Source of the DNA: Streptomyces sp. KL109B
GTDB lineage: Bacteria; Actinomycetota; Actinomycetes; Streptomycetales; Streptomycetaceae
Reading direction: 5' to 3'
Length of the DNA: 64,000 nt
NCBI RefSeq assembly: GCF_030766935.1
Contig: NZ_JASERL010000001.1
Location: 682,001 to 746,000, forward strand
The position numbers and the translations under genes are program-made. How positions within the stretch are numbered: the first letter of the stretch is position 1; each line of letters starts with the position of its first letter. This document shows positions 1-7,761 of this stretch, piece by piece. Below the pieces are notes generated by a model, which searched no databases, was not told the DNA's origin, and saw only the letters and a program-made list of their open reading frames with translations.

Positions 1-213
1 CTGGTGACCAAGGTGGAGACGTACGCGGGGGCGCGGGTTCCCGTGTACGTGGTCGTGGATCGAAAGCACGACGAAGTGCTCGTGTACACGAGGCCGGACG
101 GCGAGGGGTACGGAACGTGCTCACGGTACAAGCGTGGCACCCGCCTTCCCCTGCCTGATGAGGTCGGCGTCACCCCCGAGCTGTCCGTCGACACCCTTCT
201 CGACGGCGACTGA
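1..213 (+). CDS. Uma2 family endonuclease-like protein, C-terminal part
   Basis: This is the 3' end of a gene that enters from outside the window; the frame is open from base 1. The visible 71 residues contain a VYVVVDRKHDEVLVY stretch, which resembles the strand-turn-strand core of the Uma2 (DUF820) restriction-endonuclease-like fold near its C-terminus. Streptomyces carry many Uma2 paralogs and their role is poorly understood. The stop codon lies 2 bases from the convergent stop of the monooxygenase, so there is no room for a separate terminator. The family call rests on a short fragment. Confidence 0.6.
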   Translation: MVTKVETYAGARVPVYVVVDRKHDEVLVYTRPDGEGYGTCSRYKRGTRLPLPDEVGVTPELSVDTLLDGD

Positions 214-215
214 TC

Positions 216-1787
216 TCACGCCACTGGTATCCCGGCCTCCGCCAGATACTCCGCCACCCCCTCCGCACTCTCCCCGGCCCACGCCACATAGCCGTCCGGC
301 CGTACCAGGAACACGCCCGTGCCGTACGTCTCGTAGGGCGGGATGTGGGTCCGGTGTATGAACTCGGTGAGGTGGGTTGGGAGTTCGGGGGTTGCGGTGT
401 CCCCTGTGTCTCCTGTGTCCCCTGTGTCTCCTGTGTCTCCTGTGCCCACCGTCAGCAGTGTCCAGTGCGGGCCCCGGAACGCGTCGAACAGGCGCACTCC
501 GCCCCGCCGGCCGTCCGGAGCCCGGTCGCCCGCGCGTAGTGCGTCGTCCGGCAGGTCCCGGCGGGTTTCCCGCGTCAGCGTCGACTCCCGGTAGCCGATG
601 TCCAGTTGTTGCACCTCGCGGCCGCGTTGCACGGGCCTGTCCTCGTTGCTCGCGCGGTGGATCCTGGTGCTGAGGCCGAGGATGTTCGCCGCGACCGGTA
701 TGCGCTCCTCCTCGTAGGTGTCCAGGAGACGGGGTGGGGCGCCGGACAGGACCGCCGCGAGTTTCCAGCCCAGGTTGTACGCGTCCTGCACGCTCGTGTT
801 CAGGCCCTGGCCGCCCGCCGGGGAGTGGATGTGTGCCGCGTCGCCCGCGAGGAAGACCCGGCCCGACCGGAAGCGGTCCGCCAGCACCGCCCGCGCCCGG
901 AAGTCCGAGGCCCACAGCACCTCGGCGATGTGCTCCGGCGACAGAGGCGTGCGGGTCGCGAGGAGTTTGCGTACGCCCTCCGGGGACGTGTCCGGGAGCG
1001 TCGACTCGTCTGCGTACTGTGCCGCCAGTTGGAAGATCCGGTCGGGCTGTGGCGGCAGGGGGCAGAACGCCACTCCGCCCTCCGGGGCCTGCGGCCACAC
1101 GTGCCAGTGCGTGTCGGGAAGCGGTGCCTCGGGCGTGAGGCGTACGTCTGCCACCAGCATCGGTTTCGGGTCCACCGTCTCCCCGGTCATGCCGATCCCC
1201 AGCGCCCTGCGGACCGTGGAGCGGCCGCCGTCCGCCGCCACCGCGTACCGCGCCCGCACCGACGAACCGTCCTCGAACGTCGCCGTCACCCCGTCCGCGT
1301 CCTGCTCGATGGCGCTCACCGGAGCCCCGAAGCGGATGTCGCCGCCCAGCTCCCGCAGGCGTGCGTACAGCACCTCCTGCGTGCGGGACTGCGGTATCAG
1401 CCAGCCCTCCGCGTACGGGACCTGCTCCGACGGCTCGGAGCGCTCCAGCATGTCCCACTCCTGGCCCGGTTCGTCGCCCTCCCAGACCCGCATCCTCGGA
1501 TACCGGCCGCCCTCCGCGTGGATCGCGGCCAGGGCCCCGAGGTCGTACAGCACCTCCTGCGTGCGCGGCTGCAGGCCCTTGCCGCGCGAGCCGGGGAACA
1601 GGCCGTCCGCCCGCTCCACCAGCAGCGTCCGCGTCCCGCGTCGGGCCAGGTCCACGGCGAGCGCCAGGCCCGTCGGCCCCGCGCCCACGATCAGTACGTC
1701 GAGTACGTCGAGTACGTCGAGTGTGTCCAGTGCGTCCAGTTCGTTCGTCGTCTGCGGCGCAGTCGTCGTCGGCATCTCCGCCACCAT
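216..1787 (-). CDS. FAD-dependent monooxygenase (PheA/TfdB-type aromatic hydroxylase family)
   Basis: Predicted 523-residue flavoprotein hydroxylase. The N-terminal dinucleotide-binding motif GAGPTG is at residues 35-40, the DG motif (ADGGRSTVRR) is mid-protein, and the FAD-ribityl motif LAGDAAHIHSPAGGQGLN follows, as in the FAD_binding_3 family that includes TetX- and rifampicin-monooxygenase-like enzymes. The C-terminal region resembles the thioredoxin-like domain of phenol hydroxylases. ATG 1787 is chosen because it abuts a palindromic operator; longer frames would run through the operator and the divergent TetR gene. Two simple-sequence tracts are odd: LD(V/T) triplets at residues 17-32 and repeated TGD near the C-terminus. 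The substrate is unknown. Pairing with TetR suggests induction by an aromatic or drug-like compound. Confidence 0.85.
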   Translation of the reverse strand: MVAEMPTTTAPQTTNELDALDTLDVLDVLDVLIVGAGPTGLALAVDLARRGTRTLLVERADGLFPGSRGKGLQPRTQEVLYDLGALAAIHAEGGRYPRMRVWEGDEPGQEWDMLERSEPSEQVPYAEGWLIPQSRTQEVLYARLRELGGDIRFGAPVSAIEQDADGVTATFEDGSSVRARYAVAADGGRSTVRRALGIGMTGETVDPKPMLVADVRLTPEAPLPDTHWHVWPQAPEGGVAFCPLPPQPDRIFQLAAQYADESTLPDTSPEGVRKLLATRTPLSPEHIAEVLWASDFRARAVLADRFRSGRVFLAGDAAHIHSPAGGQGLNTSVQDAYNLGWKLAAVLSGAPPRLLDTYEEERIPVAANILGLSTRIHRASNEDRPVQRGREVQQLDIGYRESTLTRETRRDLPDDALRAGDRAPDGRRGGVRLFDAFRGPHWTLLTVGTGDTGDTGDTGDTGDTATPELPTHLTEFIHRTHIPPYETYGTGVFLVRPDGYVAWAGESAEGVAEYLAEAGIPVA

Positions 1788-1788
1788 C

Positions 1789-1838
1789 CTTAACGGCGTT
1801 AAGTTCGCTCGTTTCGAGCATGACCTTAACGCCGTTAA
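1789..1838. promoter_or_regulatory. Twin palindromic TetR operators between monooxygenase and tetR
   Basis: Two near-identical palindromes, CTTAACGGCGTTAAG at 1789-1803 and TTAACGCCGTTAA at 1826-1838, lie 36 bases apart centre to centre in the 61-base divergent gap. One touches the monooxygenase start and the other sits just before the tetR start. Binding at both would cover both promoters. This is the usual arrangement for a TetR repressor controlling itself and a divergent enzyme. Assignment to the adjacent TetR protein is inferred from position and symmetry. Confidence 0.8.
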
Positions 1839-1848
1839 ACTGTCAAGC

Positions 1849-2559
1849 GTGGCCGAGAAGAAGAAGCAGAACGAGAAGCAGGGCGCGAGGCAGGGCGGGA
1901 AGCCCGGGCTCGACAAGGCGCACGTCGCCGACACCGCCCTCGACCTGCTGAACGACGTGGGGCTCGAAGGGCTGACGCTGCGCGCCATCGCCAAGCAGCT
2001 GAACGTGCAGGCGCCCGCCCTGTACTGGCACTTCAAGAACAAGCAGGCGCTGCTCGACGAGATGGCGACCGTGATGTTCCGGCGGATGGCGGAGGCCGCG
2101 CCGGACTTGCGGTACGAGCCTGGCCGCGCCGCCACGCCGCCCGCCTGGCAGGACCACCTGATCGACAGCAATCGGCACTTGCGCCGCACGCTCCTGCGCT
2201 ACCGCGACGGCGCGAAGGTCTTCAGCGGGTCACGGTTCACGGGTACGGACCACGGTCCGGAGATGGAGGCGAGTCTGCGGCTGTTGGTCGACGCCGGGTT
2301 CACCGCGGAGCGGGCCGCCTGGGCGGGCAGCACCGCGTACATGTTCACGCTCGGGTTCGTTACCGAGGAGCAGGGCATGCGCCCCGTCGGCAACAGTGCC
2401 GAGCCCGTTGTCGACCTCGGCGAGCGTGCCGAGAAGCTCGTCGACTATCCGCTCGCCGCTGCCGCGGGTCATCAGTTGTTCGCGGCGTACGACGAGCGGT
2501 TCGAGGAGGGGTTGCGCATCGTTGTTGCGGGCATCGAGGCGCGCTATGGGGTGCGCTGA
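1849..2559 (+). CDS. TetR/AcrR family transcriptional repressor
   Basis: 236-residue regulator starting at GTG 1849. After a basic leader of about 20 residues, the helix-turn-helix lies at about residues 43-62 (LRAIAKQLNVQAPALYWHF), close to the TetR class proper, and the C-terminal region resembles the TetR_C ligand-binding domain. No Shine-Dalgarno sequence is seen. The start is 11 bases after the second operator, so a leaderless transcript is plausible. It very likely represses the divergent monooxygenase and itself through the twin palindromes. The inducer cannot be read from the sequence. Confidence 0.88.
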   Translation: MAEKKKQNEKQGARQGGKPGLDKAHVADTALDLLNDVGLEGLTLRAIAKQLNVQAPALYWHFKNKQALLDEMATVMFRRMAEAAPDLRYEPGRAATPPAWQDHLIDSNRHLRRTLLRYRDGAKVFSGSRFTGTDHGPEMEASLRLLVDAGFTAERAAWAGSTAYMFTLGFVTEEQGMRPVGNSAEPVVDLGERAEKLVDYPLAAAAGHQLFAAYDERFEEGLRIVVAGIEARYGVR

Positions 2560-2600
2560 GTCGGCGTTGCGGCCTCGGGGCTCTGCCCCGGACCCCGCGC

Positions 2601-2752
2601 CTCAATCGCCGGCGGGGCTTGATTTGGTCGGCCGCCGCCTCAATCGCCGGCGGGGCTTGATGTGGTCGGCCGCCGCCTGAATTGTCGGTGGGGCTTGAAG
2701 TGGTCGGCCGGCGCCTCAGCCGTCGGCGGGGGTTGAACTGGTCGGTCGGCGG
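2601..2752. repeat. Four tandem 38-bp units of the dispersed GC-rich repeat
   Basis: Units start at 2601, 2639, 2677 and 2715 and vary around CTCAATCGCCGGCGGGGCTT followed by a TGATnTGGTCGGCCGCCGC tail. They follow a GGGGCTCTGCCCCGGACCCC hairpin (from about 2578) after tetR. The fourth unit runs into the 3' end of the acyltransferase gene, so the last dozen codons of that protein are repeat-derived. The tract separates two convergent genes. Confidence 0.8.
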
Positions 2753-3876
2753 TTCAGCGCTCTGCGTAGCAGCGGTGTCGCCCATTCCTCGACGTAGCGG
2801 TTCAGCACCCACGCCAGCGTCAGCATCACGCCCACCGTCGCCGCGAACGTGACCGAGGACGGCAGTCCGAGTCGGCGGTGCAGGGCCGCGATCGTCACCC
2901 AGCCCAGGTGCTCGTGGACCAGGTAGAACGGGTACGTGAGGGCGCCGGCGACCGTCAGCCAGCGCCAGTTCGCCCAGCGCGTCCAGCCCACCGCGATCGC
3001 CGCCACCGCCGCGAAGCCGAGCGTGACGACGGCGATGATGCCGAACGAGGAGCGGTAGGAGAAGAAGTCCGGGTTCGGGGCGTGCCACGTGCGGTCGACC
3101 GCGAAGTGCTGGCCGAGCAGCCAGCTCACCGCGACGATGCCCCACGCCGTGATGTCCCGCCGGTCCCGGTGGACCAGGTACAGGCCGATGCCGCCGATGA
3201 AGAACGGGGCGTACTCCGGCATCAGGACGAGGGTGGCCAAGGAGTCGCCGCCCGCGCCCTCCGCCAGTACCGCCGCCAGCGTCCACACCGCGCAGAACAG
3301 CACCACCCGGTGCCGCGTCGCCCCCGGCAGGACCACGCACAGCGCGAACAGGGCGTAGAAGCGCAGCTCCGCCCAGAGTGTCCAGCACACGCCCAACACC
3401 CGGTCCACGCCCAGCGGTTGTTGCAGCATCGTCAGGTTCACCAGCGCGTCGCTCGGCGACACCGCCTCGTACGCCACGGCCGGCAGCGCGAAGACGGCCG
3501 TGACGAGCACGATCGCCACCCAGTAGGACGGGAAGAGGCGTGCGACGCGCGACGCGAAGAAGGAGCGCAGCGGTCGGCCCCAGCCGCTCATGCAGATCAC
3601 GAAGCCGCTGATGACGAAGAAGATCTGCACGCCGAGGCAGCCGTATGCGAACCAGCCGTGCAGGGAGGGGAATTGGCTGCTCGGTGATGTTCCCCAGGCT
3701 TGCGAGACCTCGCCGTCGCGGCCTCCGTAGTGGTACGCCGCCACCATCAGCGCCGCGATCAGGCGCAGCCCGTCGAGGGCGTACAGGCGGGACGCGGGGC
3801 GCGCGAGTACCGCTTTCGCCCGCGGTCCCGGCTGCGGTGCGGGCAGTGGGGGCAGCGTGGTGCCGGGAGACGTCAT
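2716..3876 (-). CDS. Membrane acyltransferase, family 3 (OafA/YrhL-like)
   Basis: 386-residue integral membrane protein. Near the N-terminus it has the family signature ALDGLRLIAALMVAAYHYGG, containing the catalytic-type His, followed by roughly ten hydrophobic segments. Members transfer acyl groups to extracytoplasmic sugars or polymers. ATG 3876 overlaps the end of the polysialyltransferase-like gene by 4 bases (ATGA), so translation is coupled and the likely job is acyl decoration of the polymer made by this cluster. The C-terminal tail (RRPTSSTPADG) lies in a 38-bp repeat unit and is probably not functional. Confidence 0.85.
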   Translation of the reverse strand: MTSPGTTLPPLPAPQPGPRAKAVLARPASRLYALDGLRLIAALMVAAYHYGGRDGEVSQAWGTSPSSQFPSLHGWFAYGCLGVQIFFVISGFVICMSGWGRPLRSFFASRVARLFPSYWVAIVLVTAVFALPAVAYEAVSPSDALVNLTMLQQPLGVDRVLGVCWTLWAELRFYALFALCVVLPGATRHRVVLFCAVWTLAAVLAEGAGGDSLATLVLMPEYAPFFIGGIGLYLVHRDRRDITAWGIVAVSWLLGQHFAVDRTWHAPNPDFFSYRSSFGIIAVVTLGFAAVAAIAVGWTRWANWRWLTVAGALTYPFYLVHEHLGWVTIAALHRRLGLPSSVTFAATVGVMLTLAWVLNRYVEEWATPLLRRALNRRPTSSTPADG

Positions 3877-5225
3877 CCGATGGCCGTCCGCTTGAGCGCC
3901 GCCCGCTTGAGGGAGCGGGCCCGCCTGGCCACCCTGCGTACCGTCGCGTTGCGCGGGATGAAGGCGAACTGGGACGGGATCGCGCCGGGCAGGCCGAGCG
4001 AGGTCAGGCGGCGGCGCTTGAAGTAGCGCCAGGTGCGGTCGTCGAGGCGCGTGGTCAGATAGCGCTCGGCGGGGCGGCGCAGGTCCGGGTAGATCTTGGA
4101 CTGCATGGCGTAGCCGACCGCGCGCAGCAGTTCGTTCAACTCGCCCACTGGGAGCGGCTGTTCCTGTGCCTCCACCGCCGTGCGGTCCGTCACGTCCGGC
4201 AGCAGCGCGTCGACGATGGTGACCGGGACGCGGTTGCTGTTCTGGTACGGCGTGAGGCGTTCGAGGAGGGTGGCCGTGCCGATGCGGGCCACCGGGATGC
4301 CGTACAGGGCGCTCGCCGTGAGCAGTGCCGTGGAGAAGCAGCCGACGACGAGGACCGGGCGCATCCGCTGGTAGAGGACCTCGGCGAGGACGGGCGTCGA
4401 CAGGACGGTCAGTTCGATGCCCAGGCGGTCCGCCTCCCGCTCCAGCGTGCGCGACCAGTGGGCGGGGGCCGTGGGGTGCGGTTTGAACACCACGTGACGG
4501 TGGCCGAGTTGGGCGGCGCCGCGCATCATGCGGACGTGCAGTTCCTCCTCCTCGGCCGTGCTGAGGATGCCGAGGGCGGACAGGTACTGGCCGAGGAGCA
4601 GGGCGGGTTCGCCGGGGAGGGTCGGCAATTCGCCTGTCGCGTCGCAGAGTTCGGCGAGGACCTTGAGGAAGACCTCGGTCGGTACGATCTCCGGCTCGAC
4701 GTCGAACTCCGTGAGCAGCAAGGGCTTCAGGCCAGGTACGAGGTCCAGGTGGAGGAGGCGGCGCACGCGCGTGCCGATCAGCGGGTCGATCTTGTTGCGG
4801 GTCGGGCCGTAGCTCATCAGGCCGTCCGCGTACACGTCGACGGGCGCGCCCGCGAAGATCTGCGTGATGGCCATCGCCGGGTTGACCTGGATGGACTCCA
4901 CGGCCAGCTCTACGTTGTCGTCGCCGAGGTCCCACGTGAGGCGCAAGTAGCGTTCCCACAGGGGGATGTCGTCCGTGCGCGGACCCCAACTGCCGGGGTG
5001 GAAAGGGGAGATGGCCTCGTTCCACGACAGGATGCCGTCGAAGCGGTCGCGGAGCCGCTCGAAGCCGGGCATCTCGTCGACGGCGGGCGTCGTCTCGGGC
5101 GTCGCCGCGTTGTTGGCGACCAGCAGCAGCGTGCGGTCGGCCGGGGCGAAGCGGTCCGCGTCGAGGGCGGCGGCCAGCGTCGCGGCGCCGTACAGGGTGG
5201 AAGCCACCAGGATCCGGGTCGTCAT
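3873..5225 (-). CDS. Alpha-2,8-polysialyltransferase-like protein
   Basis: 450-residue protein with the two landmarks of bacterial sialyl/polysialyltransferases: an HP motif (FKPHPTAP, residues about 247-254) and a Ser/Thr motif (CFSTALLTA, from about 296). These bind the CMP-sugar donor in GT38, GT52 and GT80 enzymes. It probably adds nonulosonate residues to a cell-surface polymer. It overlaps both neighbours by 4 bases, forming a three-gene operon with the GT2 enzyme and the acyltransferase. Donor identity (Neu5Ac, Kdn or other) cannot be read from sequence. Related clusters in S. coelicolor are associated with a Kdn-containing teichulosonic acid. Confidence 0.8.
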   Translation of the reverse strand: MTTRILVASTLYGAATLAAALDADRFAPADRTLLLVANNAATPETTPAVDEMPGFERLRDRFDGILSWNEAISPFHPGSWGPRTDDIPLWERYLRLTWDLGDDNVELAVESIQVNPAMAITQIFAGAPVDVYADGLMSYGPTRNKIDPLIGTRVRRLLHLDLVPGLKPLLLTEFDVEPEIVPTEVFLKVLAELCDATGELPTLPGEPALLLGQYLSALGILSTAEEEELHVRMMRGAAQLGHRHVVFKPHPTAPAHWSRTLEREADRLGIELTVLSTPVLAEVLYQRMRPVLVVGCFSTALLTASALYGIPVARIGTATLLERLTPYQNSNRVPVTIVDALLPDVTDRTAVEAQEQPLPVGELNELLRAVGYAMQSKIYPDLRRPAERYLTTRLDDRTWRYFKRRRLTSLGLPGAIPSQFAFIPRNATVRRVARRARSLKRAALKRTAIG

Positions 5226-6205
5226 GCCGTGACCCCCTCGGCGGCGCCCACCGGACGGCGGCGCAGGCGGCGCAGCCGGGTCGCCCGCTGGGCGTCCATC
5301 GAGTCGAGCGCGTCGTCGAGCACCCGCTGCGGCATGCGCTTGAGCGCGGCCGCGCTGAGCGACTTCAATTTGCGGGCCACGGGAGGTTCGAACCTTTCGA
5401 TGGATCCCAAGTGGTGGGAAATGATGGCGCAGTAGGTGCGGACGGCCTTGGGGAGGAGCAGGTCGGCGTCCCGGTCCTCGGCTGTTTCCCGTACGACCTG
5501 GTCGAATGCGCGAATGAAATCGAGCTGCCGTACGTCACCGATCTGAGTGAGCGAGGACGATACGCCGCGCCGATAGAAAACGCCCAAAGTGCTGACCGCC
5601 GCGAAGGATTTCGCCTCCCGGTGCAGGCGCCAGATCCACGGCCGGTCCTCCGCCGTGCGCAGCCCGTCGGTGAAGTGCAGCAGCCCTTCGTCGGCGAGCC
5701 GCCGGTGATACATGCCGGCCCACGCGAACGCGTAGTCGACGGCCGTCGAGCGGTCGGCAGGGAGGATCGCCGCGCGCGGGTCCATCACGACGTTGCGCAG
5801 GCCGTGCGGAAAGCGGTGCACAGAGCGGGCCCTGGCCGTGCACTGGACGTGGTCCGTGCGCACGAAGTCGCAGCCCAAGCCCTCTATCGCGGCGAGGAGT
5901 TGACCGTAGTAGCCGGGGGCGAGCCAGTCGTCGCCGTCCAGGAAGGCGAGGTATTCGCCCCTGGCCCGGTCGAGTCCGGTGTTGCGGGCGGTCGCGAGTC
6001 CTCCGTTCCGTTCGTGTCTGACGACGACGGCGCCGGGCAGTTCGCGTTCGGCGCGCGCGAGAATGTCCGGTGTCTCGTCCTTCGAGCAGTCGTCGACGAG
6101 AATGAATTCGAAGTCGTCGCGTGCGTTCGCACGCAGACTTCTGAGAGTGTCGGGCGCGTATTGCTGCACGTTGTAGAACGGCACGATGACGGAGAGCTTG
6201 ACCAC
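5222..6205 (-). CDS. Family 2 glycosyltransferase
   Basis: 327-residue GT-A enzyme. The N-terminal nucleotide-sugar fold begins with LSVIVPFYNVQQY, has DDCSKDE at about 38-44 and the metal-binding LDGDDW at about 89-94; ED(R)PW further on fits the catalytic region. It is the first gene of the minus-strand arm and overlaps the next gene by 4 bases. GTG 6205 is chosen because the fold starts immediately after it; no clear ribosome-binding site is seen. A role in assembling the glycopolymer backbone or linkage unit is inferred from context. The 198-bp gap to the divergent arm (6206-6403) should hold both promoters, but no palindrome stands out in it. Confidence 0.87.
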   Translation of the reverse strand: MVKLSVIVPFYNVQQYAPDTLRSLRANARDDFEFILVDDCSKDETPDILARAERELPGAVVVRHERNGGLATARNTGLDRARGEYLAFLDGDDWLAPGYYGQLLAAIEGLGCDFVRTDHVQCTARARSVHRFPHGLRNVVMDPRAAILPADRSTAVDYAFAWAGMYHRRLADEGLLHFTDGLRTAEDRPWIWRLHREAKSFAAVSTLGVFYRRGVSSSLTQIGDVRQLDFIRAFDQVVRETAEDRDADLLLPKAVRTYCAIISHHLGSIERFEPPVARKLKSLSAAALKRMPQRVLDDALDSMDAQRATRLRRLRRRPVGAAEGVTA

Positions 6206-6403
6206 GTCGGTGACGTTAGGCGGCGGCCCGGCATTCGTCTTGACCGATGGCTTGATGTCAGGTGAACGAAGCGTGGCGGGACCGTGAACCGGCCCTGGCG
6301 CAGGGCATTTCCCGGGCCGATTCGCCATTCGTCGGTGTGCTGTTAACCGTTTGTTGCACTCCGGTTGGGCCGCCCCTCGGAATTGCTTCCTAACTTCTTC
6401 GAT

Positions 6404-7705
6404 GTGCCAGTAAGGAACGAAAAGCAGCTCAGGGTCGCCGTGCTCGCGGACTCCGACACCCGGTGGAAATGGGGGTCGCTGACCGCCTCCCGCATCGCCC
6501 CCGACCGTGTCGCCCTCGACGGCTACCTGCTGCGCGGCCGCGCCACCCCGACGCCCCGTCAGCTCCGCGAGGTCGGCGTCCGCGCCGACAGCCTGCGCGA
6601 GGTCACGGCCGTCGAGTTCCTGCGCGACATGCGGCCAGAAGCCTACGACGTCGTGGTCCTCGCCCTCGTCGGCGGGGGAGTGCAGGCCATGCTCCACGGC
6701 CTCGCCCACACCTGGCGCACCGCGGCCCGCCGCCCCGTCGTCGTCACCGGCTATGTCGGCGTCGTCTACGAGAAGTTGGCCGACGGACTGCTGCTGCGGC
6801 ACGGCGCCGACGTGGTGCTCGCCAACTCCACGTACGACGCCGAGCGGTTCCGCGCCGTGTACGAGGGGGTGGGCGCGGACGCCGCCGCCGTCACCGAGTG
6901 CGCGCTGCCGTTCCTCGGCGGCGCGCCCTACGACGGCGTACGCGACCCGTACACGGTCACCTTCGCCGCCCAGCCGTCCGTGCCGGACACCGCGGCCGAC
7001 CGCGCGTACCTCCTCGACCGGCTGATCCGGCACGCCGGGACGCACCCCGGCCGCGAGGTGCTGCTCAAGCTGCGCAGCAGGCCCGGCGAACACACCACGC
7101 ACATCGAGGAGATCCCCTACCAGAAGCTCGCGCAGCGCCGCGAACTCCCGCCCAACCTCCGCCTCGTGTACGGGAACATGGGCGAGGTCCTCGACCGCAC
7201 CGACCTGCTCGTCACGGTCAGCTCCACCGCCGCACTCGAATCCCTGCACCGGCGCGTCCCGACCGCGCTGCTCACCGACCTCGGGGTGCGCGAAGCGCTC
7301 GGCAACCACCACTTCACCGGGTCCGACTGCCTCGTGTCCTGGGACCAGTTGGACGACGGCGCGCTGCCCGAGCCCGACCCCGGATGGCTGGCCCGGCAGG
7401 GGGTCGCCGCCGACGGCACGTACGAGAACGCCTTCGACGGGGCGCGCGCCAAGGTCGCCGCCCTGCTCGACCGCGACCGGCCGCCGCTCGCGCCCTACTA
7501 CAGCCGCACCACCGCCCCCGGCTATCTGCCGCGCGTCCTCGCCCGCCACCACCTCGCGCCCGACGGCAGCCCGCTGCCCGGAGCGCCCGCCGCCGACCGG
7601 GCGCCGGGCCCCGTGCGGCAGGTCGTGCGCCGGGCCGCCCGCGGCGCCTACCGGCACGGCGTGCAGCGGGTCGCCCCCGTGATCCGGCGGATGGGGGAGC
7701 TGTGA
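6404..7705 (+). CDS. Putative glycosyltransferase, DUF6716-type, of the nonulosonate polymer cluster
   Basis: 433-residue protein starting the plus-strand arm. The N-terminal half looks like a Rossmann-type GT-B domain (RVAVLADSDTRWKWG), and the C-terminal half has VLLKLRS and a TVSSTAALESL segment like the donor-binding Ser/Thr motif of sialyltransferase-like enzymes. GTG 6404 is chosen over an upstream TTG at 6365; a further GTG near 6439 behind an AGG is also possible. It is followed after 56 bases by the CMP-sugar synthetase fusion. Function is inferred from context. Confidence 0.7.
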   Translation: MPVRNEKQLRVAVLADSDTRWKWGSLTASRIAPDRVALDGYLLRGRATPTPRQLREVGVRADSLREVTAVEFLRDMRPEAYDVVVLALVGGGVQAMLHGLAHTWRTAARRPVVVTGYVGVVYEKLADGLLLRHGADVVLANSTYDAERFRAVYEGVGADAAAVTECALPFLGGAPYDGVRDPYTVTFAAQPSVPDTAADRAYLLDRLIRHAGTHPGREVLLKLRSRPGEHTTHIEEIPYQKLAQRRELPPNLRLVYGNMGEVLDRTDLLVTVSSTAALESLHRRVPTALLTDLGVREALGNHHFTGSDCLVSWDQLDDGALPEPDPGWLARQGVAADGTYENAFDGARAKVAALLDRDRPPLAPYYSRTTAPGYLPRVLARHHLAPDGSPLPGAPAADRAPGPVRQVVRRAARGAYRHGVQRVAPVIRRMGEL

Positions 7706-7761
7706 CCCCGCCTGTGGACCCGCCTCTGAGGAATGACCGACTCCCTGAAGGAGAAGCGCAC

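Noticed and set aside
2716..5025. Extension of the acyltransferase to 769 residues
   Set aside because: The upstream part runs antisense in frame terms through the polysialyltransferase-like gene and has shadow composition; ATG 3876 in an ATGA overlap is the natural start.
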